Below, one piece after another: positions 33,688 through 41,840 of a DNA stretch of 64,000 nucleotides. The notes under the pieces are model-generated. The model ran no database searches. It was not told where the DNA came from and worked only from the letters and a program-made list of their open reading frames with translations. How positions within the stretch are numbered: position 1 is the stretch's first letter; each line of letters opens with the position of its first letter. The stretch lies in assembly GCA_966211675.1 (NCBI GenBank), contig CBIHPK010000007.1, positions 31,581-95,580 on the forward strand, written 5' to 3'. The position numbers and the translations under genes are program-made. This DNA comes from SCUS01 sp966211675. Lineage in GTDB: Bacteria; Myxococcota_A; Polyangia; Polyangiales; Ga0077539.

Positions 33688-36429
33688 TCAGGCCTCGGCG
33701 AACTGCTCGGGCTCGTGCTCGACCTCTTCGGCGGTGTCGGGCTCGTCGGCGGCCGCGGGCGCGTGGCCGGAGCTGTCGTCGAACTCGATGCGCCAGGCGC
33801 CAGACGGAGAGAGGCCGACGTTGAGCTTGCGGGGCAGCGGCCCCTGGGACATGTGCTCGAGCAGCACGCGGGAGACCGCGGGGATGAGCGAGCCGCGGAG
33901 GATGTGCTCGACGTTGCGGGCGCCGGTCTCGGCCTCCGTGCAGCGGCGGGTGATCTCCTCGAGGAGCTCGGGGTCGAACTTCGTCTCGATCCGGTGGCTG
34001 GTGAAGAGCCGCTTGGCGAGGCCGCTCAGGCGCATCTCCGTGATCTCCCGGAGGATCGACCGGGAGATCGGCGCGTACGGGATCACCGACATGCGGGCGA
34101 GCAGCGCGGGCTTGAAGTGCTTGCTCAGGATCGGGCGGATCTCGTTGACGACGTCCTCGACCGACGGCGGCTCCTCGCGCTCGTAGATCTTCATGATGGC
34201 GTCGGTGGCGAGGTTGCTCGTCAGGATGATGATGGTGTTGCGGAAGTTGATGTGGCGCCCCTCGCTGTCCGAGAGCGAGCCCTTGTCGAACACCTGATAG
34301 AAGAGGTTCATCACCTCGAGGTCGGCCTTCTCGCACTCGTCGAGGAGCACCACGGAGTAGGGGCGCTGGCGCACCGCCTCGGTGAGCACGCCGCCCTCGC
34401 CGTAGCCGACGTAGCCAGGCGGCGAGCCGATGAGCCGGGAGACCGAGTGCTTCTCCTGGAACTCGCTCATGTTGATCACGGTCATGAAGCGCTCGCCGCC
34501 GTACATGGCCTCCGCGAGCGCGATCGCCGTCTCGGTCTTGCCGACGCCCGACGGACCCACGAAGAGCAGCACGCCCACCGGCTGGTTGGGGTTGTTGATC
34601 CCCGCCTGCGAGATGCGGATGGTCTCGGCCACGACGCTCATGGCGTGGTCCTGGCCGCGCACTCGCCCGCGGAGCTTGTCCTCCAGCGAGAGCAGCGTGG
34701 CGATGTCGTCCTTCTGCATCTTGCCGACGGGGATGCCCGTCCAGTTGCCGACGATCTTGGCCACGATGTCCACGTCGACGTCCGAGTGCACCAGCGCCGG
34801 CTTGCTCTTCACGCTCTCGTGCGCGGCCACCGCCGCGTCGAGCTTCGCCCTCGCCTCGGTGGTGTCCTCGCCGGGCTTGGCCGACAGCACCGCCTGCCGC
34901 GCCTCGCGCACGGCGCGTACCGCGTCGCGCTCCTTGATCCAGCGGTCGTGCGTGTCGACCCGCTTCGCCTCGGTGACCGCGATGCGCTTCACCAGCGCCT
35001 CGTAGGTCTCCTCGTCGATGACGAAGCCCGACGCCCGATCGCGCTCCAGCGCCTCGCGCTCGCGGTTCTGCGAGGCGAGGGCCACCTCCAGGTCGACCAG
35101 CTCCTCGGGCTTGGCGTCGAGGTTGATCTTCACGCGCGCGGTCGCCGTGTCGAGCAGGTCGACGGCCTTGTCCGGGAGCTGCCGGCCGGAGATGTACCGG
35201 TGCGAGAGCTTCACCGCCGCGACGATGGCCTCGTCGCGGATGGCGATGTTGTGCGCCTTCTCGAAGACCGGGCGGAGCCCGCGGATCATCTGCACCGCGT
35301 TCTCCTCCGAGGGCTCGTCGACGGCGACGGGCTGGAAGCGACGGGCGAGCGCCGCGTCCTTCTCGAAGTACTTCTTGTACTCGGACCACGTGGTGGCCGC
35401 GATGGTGCGCAGCTCGCCGCGGGCCAGCGCGGGCTTGAGCAGGTTGGCCGCGTCGCTGCCGCCCTGGGCGCCGCCCGCTCCGATGATGGTGTGCGCCTCG
35501 TCGATGAAGAGGATGATCGGCTTGGCCGAGGACTTCACCTCGTTGATGACGTTCTTCAGGCGGTTCTCGAACTCGCCCTTCACCCCGGCGCCGGCCTGGA
35601 GCGCGCCGATGTCGAGCGAGAGCAGCTCGACGTTCTTGAGGTTCTCCGGGACGAGGCCCTGGATGATCTCGATCGCGAGGCCCTCGACCAGCGCGGTCTT
35701 GCCGGTGCCGGCCTCGCCCACGATGATCGGGTTGTTCTTCCGTCGCCGCGAGAGGATGTCCACCAGCTGGCGGATCTCCGTGTGCCGGCCGAACACCGGG
35801 TCGATCTTCCCGTCGCGCGCCGTCTGCGGGAGGTTCTCGCCGAAGCGCGCGCGGTTCTCGGAGGTGCCCGGTGCCGCCCCTCCGGCCCACGCCGGGGCCC
35901 CCCCGCCGGGGCTCGCGGAGGCGCCCCCCGGACCGGCGACGCCGACCTCCGCGGACTCCTTGGAGCCCGCGACGATGTCCGAGAGTTCCTTGCGGAGCTG
36001 GTCTCGCGGAATGGCCTCCAGCTCGGGGAGCGTCTCCGCGCTGTACCGCCCCGGGTTGGCGATGAACTGCAGCAGCAGCGCGCCGGTGCGGAGCCGCGTG
36101 GCGTCGGTCTCCAGCGACGAGACCGTCCAGGCGTCCTCCATCCACTGGAAGAGCGAGGCCGAGAAGGTGGGCTTGCCGCCGTTGCCCACGCGCAGCCCGC
36201 TGATGGCCTTCTCCAGTCGGCCTACGAGGCGCACCCGGTCCTGATCGAACTGATGGAGGATGCCGGCGGCGTCGCCGTCCGCCGGGGAGACCAGCTCCAG
36301 CAGCATGTGCTCGACGGTGATCTCGTAAGCGCGCGCGCTGGCGGCGCGGGACACGCTGGCCTCGAGCGCCCTGGTGGCGGTGGGGGTCAGTCTGCGAACA
36401 AGCGTCTTGGGCTCAACGAGCAGTGCCAT
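33688..36429 (-). CDS. clpV: T6SS sheath-disassembly ATPase ClpV/TssH
   Basis: ATG at 36429 gives 913 residues. The N-domain starts ALLVEPKTLVRRLTPTATRAL as in ClpV rather than ClpB. The first AAA+ module has GEAGTGKT at 238-245 and ILFIDE at 306-311; the second has GPSGVGKT at 625-632 and VVLLDECEKADLEV. Gly/Ala-rich linker residues near 165-190 separate the N-domain. ClpV extracts contracted VipA/VipB sheath for recycling. It overlaps tssG by 17 bp, and the coupling to tssG/tssF supports TssH over a general ClpB. Confidence 0.92.
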   Translation of the reverse strand: MALLVEPKTLVRRLTPTATRALEASVSRAASARAYEITVEHMLLELVSPADGDAAGILHQFDQDRVRLVGRLEKAISGLRVGNGGKPTFSASLFQWMEDAWTVSSLETDATRLRTGALLLQFIANPGRYSAETLPELEAIPRDQLRKELSDIVAGSKESAEVGVAGPGGASASPGGGAPAWAGGAAPGTSENRARFGENLPQTARDGKIDPVFGRHTEIRQLVDILSRRRKNNPIIVGEAGTGKTALVEGLAIEIIQGLVPENLKNVELLSLDIGALQAGAGVKGEFENRLKNVINEVKSSAKPIILFIDEAHTIIGAGGAQGGSDAANLLKPALARGELRTIAATTWSEYKKYFEKDAALARRFQPVAVDEPSEENAVQMIRGLRPVFEKAHNIAIRDEAIVAAVKLSHRYISGRQLPDKAVDLLDTATARVKINLDAKPEELVDLEVALASQNREREALERDRASGFVIDEETYEALVKRIAVTEAKRVDTHDRWIKERDAVRAVREARQAVLSAKPGEDTTEARAKLDAAVAAHESVKSKPALVHSDVDVDIVAKIVGNWTGIPVGKMQKDDIATLLSLEDKLRGRVRGQDHAMSVVAETIRISQAGINNPNQPVGVLLFVGPSGVGKTETAIALAEAMYGGERFMTVINMSEFQEKHSVSRLIGSPPGYVGYGEGGVLTEAVRQRPYSVVLLDECEKADLEVMNLFYQVFDKGSLSDSEGRHINFRNTIIILTSNLATDAIMKIYEREEPPSVEDVVNEIRPILSKHFKPALLARMSVIPYAPISRSILREITEMRLSGLAKRLFTSHRIETKFDPELLEEITRRCTEAETGARNVEHILRGSLIPAVSRVLLEHMSQGPLPRKLNVGLSPSGAWRIEFDDSSGHAPAAADEPDTAEEVEHEPEQFAEA

Positions 36430-37534
36430 GGACCTGGCCCTCCAGGGCCTTCGGTGCGGAGTCATCGTTCGCCGGGGTCGCACCATGCTCCCCGGAGACT
36501 TCATTGCCGACAGGGACGGGGACGATCACGCGGGTCTCGCGGTCGGCCCCAACGGTCACCCACGAGTCGAGGCCGAGCCGGGAGCCCTCGCCCAGCGTCG
36601 CCGAGAGGCGCAGCGACGGCGTCTCTCCAGGCGCGAGGATGAGCTCGAGGTCGAACTCCAGCGGGTCTCGCACATAGAAGGTCACCAGCTCCTTGATCTG
36701 CGCGAGGCCGTCGCCCCCCGGCAGGAAGCGCTGGAAGGCCTTCCTCTTCAGCGGCCCGAGCACCAGCCGGAACTTCCCGCCGCGGTCGAACACCCGGCGC
36801 CCGATCGTGGCGTCGACGCCGAGGGTGGTGTTGGCGATGCCGAGGCGCAGGAGCTGCCGCTCCTCGATGGTCACCCAGCGCCCGACGAACTGCTCGACGG
36901 AGACCGGCGCGCCGATGAGCACCTCCTCCATCACGTCGGACACCGCGGCGACGAGGCCCTGCGCGGTGCGGGCGCGCGTCGCGAGCAGCGGCGCGAGCCG
37001 CAGCAGGCGGGCCAGCGAGAGGTTCACCGGCGGCGGGGCGTCGTCGAAGGTGTCGATGCCGGCGAGCGCGAGCGAGCGACGCGACCAGGGGTCGTTGGAG
37101 GTGCTGAGGTAGTCCGCGGAGAAGGAGTAGCGGGCGTGCGCGCGGTAGAAGAGCGAGATGATGCGGTGGTGGAAGACGTCGAGGAACTCCCGCTGCGCGG
37201 GGCGGTCGTGGTCCTCGTGGAGCACCTCCTCGGCCATGTACGTCGGGAGCGGGGAGACCGTCCCGGTGAGGCCGAGGAAGGTGGTGGTGATCTCGTAGAC
37301 GGGCTCGTCGGGGCCGTCGCCGGTCTCGCCCGCGCGCCGCGGCCTGGACAGGATGCGGGAGACGTCGCTGGTCGCGAAGGTGAGCGACGGGTCGTGGCGG
37401 AAGCGGATGGACTCCTCGTTGACGGGACCATAGTCCCCGATGCGCGGCCCGCGGGTGGCGCGCTCGAGGAGCTCGACGGCACGATAGAACCCCACCCGGC
37501 GCGGCTGGCCGAGCAGGAGTCCGACCAGGCCCAT
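36413..37534 (-). CDS. tssG: T6SS baseplate subunit TssG
   Basis: ATG at 37534 overlaps the tssF stop as TGATG, so translational coupling favours this over the ATG-like start 36 bp further up. The 373-residue protein begins GLVGLLLGQPRRVGFYRAVE and contains IRFRHDPSLTFATSDV and TTTFLGLTGTVSPLP, typical TssG/ImpH segments, then the DVFHHRIISLFYRAHARY stretch. It pairs with TssF in the wedge of the contractile baseplate. The clpV start lies inside its 3' end. Confidence 0.92.
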   Translation of the reverse strand: MGLVGLLLGQPRRVGFYRAVELLERATRGPRIGDYGPVNEESIRFRHDPSLTFATSDVSRILSRPRRAGETGDGPDEPVYEITTTFLGLTGTVSPLPTYMAEEVLHEDHDRPAQREFLDVFHHRIISLFYRAHARYSFSADYLSTSNDPWSRRSLALAGIDTFDDAPPPVNLSLARLLRLAPLLATRARTAQGLVAAVSDVMEEVLIGAPVSVEQFVGRWVTIEERQLLRLGIANTTLGVDATIGRRVFDRGGKFRLVLGPLKRKAFQRFLPGGDGLAQIKELVTFYVRDPLEFDLELILAPGETPSLRLSATLGEGSRLGLDSWVTVGADRETRVIVPVPVGNEVSGEHGATPANDDSAPKALEGQVHGTAR

Positions 37535-39285
37535 CACAGGATCGGCTGCTGGCCGCTCTTTGCCTTCCACGAATACTCCGCTTGCGAGGGGTGCGTCTTC
37601 ACGCTCAGCTCGCTGAAGGTGTTGATGCCCGCGTGCGCCGCGAGCACCTCATCGATCACGGACGCGAACAGGTACAGGTCGCCGTCCCCGGAGAAGCTGT
37701 TCTCGTCGAGCTCGAGGGTCGTGCCCACGCCTCGCACGGGGACGCCCTTCACCAGACGCTCGACCGGGCGGGTGCGCACCTCGCGGATCCCTTCGATGCG
37801 CAGCCGGTTGGCTCGCGCGGCCTGCCGATCGACCGCCGCGAGGAAGTTGTAGAGGTCGAGGATCGCCCGCAGCGACTGCCGGTCGGCGAGCGCGCGGTAG
37901 TTGAGCGCGAGGTGCGAGATGAGCCGCCAGTGGAGCGCCTGGCCGAAGGGCGGGCGCACCGGGACGGTGACCGGGGTGACGTTCTTGAATCGGGCGAAGG
38001 GCGGAGAGCCCGGCGCGGCCATGCAGATGTCGCCGACCTTGAGCTGCGAGGGCAGTCCGCGGTTGGTGCACATCAGCTCGATGGAGAGCGTCTCCTCGAT
38101 GGCCCCGGCGGGCACGTCGCGCGGGGTCTGCACCGAGAGCCACGAGTCGATGCCGTCGTCGAGCGGCGAGTTGCTGCGCCGCACCCGGTAGTACGAGGGG
38201 ACGTCGTCCGGCGTGGAGGCGTGGACGAAGTCGAAGAAGGGCTTGTACTCGCGGCGGTCGCTGCGGCCCGCCTGGAGCCCGCTGACCTTCTCGATGGAGT
38301 AGATCTCCATGTGCCGCGGGTCGACCTCGCTCGCGCGCAGCAGGTACTCGTGCTGCGTCGGGTCGAGCTTCAACGGATCGGCGTCGACCGCGAAGAGGTT
38401 GATCACCGGGGCGCAGTGGAGCTTCATCAGGTCGCGCGAGAGGCGCGTCGGCAGCGCCGGGGGGCGCTCGAACTGGAAGACGATCTCGAAGCGGTCTTCG
38501 GCCCGCGAGACCGCCGCGTCGAGGCCTCGCACGTCGATGAAATTGAACTTCGCCGGGAGCGTGAAGTACTCCTGCAGCAGGCGAAACCCGCCGGGCGCGA
38601 ACTTCGGCCAAGGGAGCATGGCGCAGCGCTCCTCGAAGCCCGCGGCGCGCACCGACCCCTTGCCGATCTCGATGCCCTTGGCGCCGGACGAGAGCCCGCG
38701 CACGGACACGGACTTCAGGTGCTGCATCATCCAGAGCATCACCATGGTGCAGACCTGCGCCTCACCGTGGAGGTAGAGCCGGATGCCGTCGGGGTGGAAG
38801 ACCGCCGCCCTCCCCGCCTCGTGCGTCTGGAACTGCACCCGGATGGTCGGCATCGACGGCTGCGCCGTGTCGTGGACGACGTCGGTGATCTGCAGCGGCA
38901 GCAGGTCGACGTCCGCGGTGGTGCGGAAGCGACACATCGTCCCCTCGACCGGGTTGGCCGCGAGCTCGGTGTTGCGCGCGACGCGCTGCCGGGTGCGCAG
39001 CGCCCCCGCCACGGGGGTGAACTCCACGATGGAGCAGGCAGGCAGCGTGCGGAGGTAGTGCGGGAGCAGCAGGTCCGTGAGGGTGTGGATGACCTCCGGG
39101 ACGTCGTCGTCGAGGCGCTCGCGGATGCGCGCCGTGAGGAAGGCGAAGCCCTCCATCAGTCGCTCGACATCGGGGTCGCCGCCGCGCTCGGACAACATCC
39201 CCGCCACGGCCGGGTAGGCCTTGCCGAACTCCTTGCCGAGCTCGCGGAGGTAGGTCAGCTCGCTCTGGTAGTACTTGCTGAACAA
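37534..39285 (-). CDS. tssF: T6SS baseplate subunit TssF
   Basis: The 583-residue protein starts FSKYYQSELTYLRELGKEF and continues GMLSERGGDPDVERLMEGFA and LLPHYLRTLPACSIVEF, the conserved TssF/ImpG N-terminus. Length is standard (about 600). It opens a three-gene T6SS block tssF-tssG-clpV in the usual order. TssE, sheath, Hcp, VgrG, TssK and the membrane complex are absent from the window. An inverted repeat lies 24-38 bp upstream of the start. Confidence 0.94.
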   Translation of the reverse strand: MFSKYYQSELTYLRELGKEFGKAYPAVAGMLSERGGDPDVERLMEGFAFLTARIRERLDDDVPEVIHTLTDLLLPHYLRTLPACSIVEFTPVAGALRTRQRVARNTELAANPVEGTMCRFRTTADVDLLPLQITDVVHDTAQPSMPTIRVQFQTHEAGRAAVFHPDGIRLYLHGEAQVCTMVMLWMMQHLKSVSVRGLSSGAKGIEIGKGSVRAAGFEERCAMLPWPKFAPGGFRLLQEYFTLPAKFNFIDVRGLDAAVSRAEDRFEIVFQFERPPALPTRLSRDLMKLHCAPVINLFAVDADPLKLDPTQHEYLLRASEVDPRHMEIYSIEKVSGLQAGRSDRREYKPFFDFVHASTPDDVPSYYRVRRSNSPLDDGIDSWLSVQTPRDVPAGAIEETLSIELMCTNRGLPSQLKVGDICMAAPGSPPFARFKNVTPVTVPVRPPFGQALHWRLISHLALNYRALADRQSLRAILDLYNFLAAVDRQAARANRLRIEGIREVRTRPVERLVKGVPVRGVGTTLELDENSFSGDGDLYLFASVIDEVLAAHAGINTFSELSVKTHPSQAEYSWKAKSGQQPIL

Positions 39286-39308
39286 GCTTCGTCTGCTCCC
39301 GTAGCGGC

Positions 39309-39323
39309 GGACTGTAACAGTCC
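39309..39323. promoter_or_regulatory. Perfect inverted repeat upstream of tssF, candidate operator
   Basis: GGACTG-TAA-CAGTCC is a perfect 6-bp dyad with a 3-bp centre, located 24 bp upstream of the tssF ATG and 70 bp from the divergent sulfatase-fold gene. Position suits a repressor or activator site for the T6SS operon, or a short 5'-UTR hairpin. The regulator is not identifiable. Confidence 0.35.
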
Positions 39324-39392
39324 TCCAGCGAAGACGTCATCCCTTCGTCAGCGGGCAGCGAAGGGCCGGGAGCTCCCTCCCCGGGGCCCGGC

Positions 39393-40772
39393 ATGCTAAG
39401 TCCACCGGCCCTCGTGAAACGCGCCAACCACCCCACCGTTCTGTCGTTGCTGCTGCTCGCCGGGTGCAGCTCCTCGTCGTCTGCGCAGGACCGCCCGCCG
39501 TCCCCCGGTCGCCCGGTCGCCGCGCCCGTGGCCGAGCCCGTCGCCGCGCACCCGCCACCCGCTGCCGCGCCTGCGGCCCCGTCGCCGTCGGGGATTCCTC
39601 GCGACCTCAACGTCGTGATGATCTCCATCGACAGCCTCCGGGCCGACATGCCGTGGGCGGGCTATCCGCGGCCGATCGCTCCCTTCCTCACGGCCCTGGA
39701 GGCCCAATCGGTCTCGTACACCCGCGCGTACTCGGCCTCGTCGTACACCTCGCAGAGCGTCGGAGGCTTCCTCGGCGGCCGGCTCCCGAGCGAGCTCCGC
39801 CGCGACGGCTACTTCTTCGGAACCTACCCCAGCCGGGTGATCTTCTTCCCCGAGCGCCTGCAGGCCGCGGGCATCCGCACCATCGCCGCGCAGTCCCACG
39901 GATACTTCCGCGCGGGCCACGCGGGCTTCGAGCAGGGCTTCGACACCTGGCGCATGGTCCCCGGCACGCACTGGAACGCCACCACCGACGTGGACATCAC
40001 CGGCGAGCAGCACGCCGACCTCGCGATCCGACTTCTCTCCGAGCCGGCCAACACCTCGGGGCGCTTCTTCGCGTGGTTCCATTTCATGGACCCGCACGAC
40101 CAGTACCAGTCGCACCCCGGCATCAACTACGGCCGCCGGATGCGCGACCGCTACGACGGCGAGGTCACCTTCGCCGACCGCCAGGTCGAGCGCCTCGTGA
40201 CCTTCATCCGCTCGCAGCCCTACGGCGCCCGCACCGCGATCGTCATCACCGCCGACCACGGCGAGAGCTTCGGCGAGCACGGCCACTACCGCCACGCCTT
40301 CCAGGTCTGGCAGCAACTGGTGCGCGTGCCGTGGTTCTTCTCCATCCCCGGCGTCGCGCCCCGGCGCATCGCCGCCAGCCGCAGCCACGTCGACCTCGCG
40401 CCCACCATCCTCGAGCTCTTCGGCCTCCCCCCGGAGCCCGAGTTCACCGGCCACTCGCTCGTCCCGGAGTTTCGCGGCGCCGAGCCCGAGGAGCGCGACG
40501 TCTGGGTCGACCTCGCCCGCACCGGCAACAATGACCGCCGCCGCGCGCTCATCCACGGCCCCTACAAGCTCACCGCCTACGGCGACGACTCGCGCTTCGA
40601 GCTCTACGACGTCGAGGCCGACCCGGGCGAGCTCACCAACCTCGCCCGCACCCGCCCCGACGTCTACGCCGCCATGGTGCAGCGCTACCGCGAGGCGCAG
40701 CCCCGCATCCGCAACGAGCACGTCTACGGCTGCCGCACGCTCACCGGCGCCCCGCCCGGCCGCGGCTGGTAG
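39393..40772 (+). CDS. Sulfatase-fold lipoprotein (alkaline phosphatase superfamily) without the formylglycine Cys
   Basis: The 459-residue protein has a lipoprotein signal with lipobox LLAGC (Cys25; GTG at 39414 is an alternative start). The catalytic domain opens with MISIDSLRADMPWAGYPRP. At the nucleophile position a sulfatase would have C/S-x-P-S-R; here YTSQSVGGFLGGR aligns Thr with the Cys and lacks the Pro and Arg. Metal-binding TADHGESFGEHGH and the WHFMDPH-like FHFMDPHDQY are kept. It may therefore be a Thr-dependent phospho- or alkyl-transferase or phosphodiesterase of the LtaS/EptA type. It acts outside the cytoplasm. Confidence 0.85.
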   Translation: MLSPPALVKRANHPTVLSLLLLAGCSSSSSAQDRPPSPGRPVAAPVAEPVAAHPPPAAAPAAPSPSGIPRDLNVVMISIDSLRADMPWAGYPRPIAPFLTALEAQSVSYTRAYSASSYTSQSVGGFLGGRLPSELRRDGYFFGTYPSRVIFFPERLQAAGIRTIAAQSHGYFRAGHAGFEQGFDTWRMVPGTHWNATTDVDITGEQHADLAIRLLSEPANTSGRFFAWFHFMDPHDQYQSHPGINYGRRMRDRYDGEVTFADRQVERLVTFIRSQPYGARTAIVITADHGESFGEHGHYRHAFQVWQQLVRVPWFFSIPGVAPRRIAASRSHVDLAPTILELFGLPPEPEFTGHSLVPEFRGAEPEERDVWVDLARTGNNDRRRALIHGPYKLTAYGDDSRFELYDVEADPGELTNLARTRPDVYAAMVQRYREAQPRIRNEHVYGCRTLTGAPPGRGW

Positions 40773-40779
40773 CCTTTTA

Positions 40780-41760
40780 CTAGCGCTGGTATTCGCCGGG
40801 CCGGTAGCGCCCGAGGTTGTCGCGCATCCACGCCGCGAAGCGCGCGACGCCGGCCTCCAGCGACACCTCCGCCCGCCAGCCCAGCAGCGCCGCCGCCCGC
40901 GAGGGGTCGCCCAGAAGGCGCTCGACCTCGCTCGCCGCGGGGCGCAGCCGCTCCTCGGCGCTCACGATCTCCACGGTCGTCCCGAGCACCCGCATGCAGA
41001 GCGCCGCGAGCTCGCCCACGGAGATCTCCCTCCCGGTCGCGAGCTGCACCGTCTGCCCGAGCGCCTCGTCCCGCTCCGCCGCCAGCATGAACCCGCGCAC
41101 CGTGTCCGCCACGTTCACGAGGTCGCGCGTCGGCGTGAGCTTGCCCAGGTGAAGCGACCGACCGGCGAGCACCTGCGTGAGGATCGTCGGCAGCACCGCC
41201 CTCGTCGACTGCCGCGGCCCGTAGGTGTTGAAGGGCCGCACGGTCACCGCGCGCAGGCCGAAGGAGCGCACGAAGCTCTCGACGCACTGGTCCGCGGCGA
41301 TCTTGCTCGCAGCGTAGGGCGACTGCCCGACCAGCGGGTGCGCCTCGGTGATGGGGACGAACTGCGCGGTGCCATACACCTCGCTCGTGGAGGTGTGGAT
41401 CATCCGCGCGCCGCCCGCGTCGAGGCAGGCCTGCGCCACGTGGAGCGTCGAGAGCAGGTTGTTGCTGAAGACCTGCGAGGCGCACTGGTACGAGTAGGGG
41501 ATCGCGATCAGCGAGGCGAGGTGGAAGGCCACGTCGCAGCCCCGCACGAGGCCGCGGGTGAAGAAGGGGTCCGTGAGGTCGCCGGCGACGACCTCGACCT
41601 GCGAGAGCACCTCGGCCGGGAGCTGCTCCAGCGCGCCGCGGTCGCCGCGGGCGTTGTAGCGGACCAGCGCGCGGACCGCGTCTCCGCGACGCACGAGGGC
41701 CTCCACGAGGTGGCTGCCGATGAAACCTCCAGCCCCGGTCACGAGTGCTCGTCGCTGCAT
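40780..41760 (-). CDS. legB: NAD-dependent sugar-nucleotide 4,6-dehydratase, LegB-like (extended SDR)
   Basis: ATG at 41760 gives 326 residues starting with the Rossmann motif GAGGFIGSHLVEALV; a GTG at 41778 adds six. AFHLASLIAIPYSY, HTSTSEVYGTAQFVPI, SPYAASKIAADQ (catalytic Tyr/Lys) and VRPFNTYGPRQSTRAVLPTI are characteristic of LegB-type GDP/UDP-GlcNAc 4,6-dehydratases. LegB starts synthesis of legionaminic or bacillosamine-type sugars. No other glycan gene is adjacent, so the pathway is inferred from family. Confidence 0.87.
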   Translation of the reverse strand: MQRRALVTGAGGFIGSHLVEALVRRGDAVRALVRYNARGDRGALEQLPAEVLSQVEVVAGDLTDPFFTRGLVRGCDVAFHLASLIAIPYSYQCASQVFSNNLLSTLHVAQACLDAGGARMIHTSTSEVYGTAQFVPITEAHPLVGQSPYAASKIAADQCVESFVRSFGLRAVTVRPFNTYGPRQSTRAVLPTILTQVLAGRSLHLGKLTPTRDLVNVADTVRGFMLAAERDEALGQTVQLATGREISVGELAALCMRVLGTTVEIVSAEERLRPAASEVERLLGDPSRAAALLGWRAEVSLEAGVARFAAWMRDNLGRYRPGEYQR

Positions 41761-41840
41761 GGAGCGCACCGATATCACCGGTGCATGGAGAGCGGCCAGC
41801 GCGCGTTGCCAAGTAAGAAGTGCGGCGTTAGCGTGCGGAT

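Noticed and set aside
33684..33688. TPP riboswitch before thiD
   Set aside because: Only 3 bp separate thiD from clpV; no THI-box.
32992..36642. 1216-residue open frame on the plus strand across clpV
   Set aside because: Antisense to the unmistakable ClpV sequence; low-complexity Arg/His/Asp product.
32113..39285. Prophage or tailed-phage remnant suggested by Bet and contractile-baseplate genes
   Set aside because: TssF, TssG and ClpV are T6SS types, the neighbours are housekeeping genes, and no integrase, capsid, terminase or att duplication is seen.
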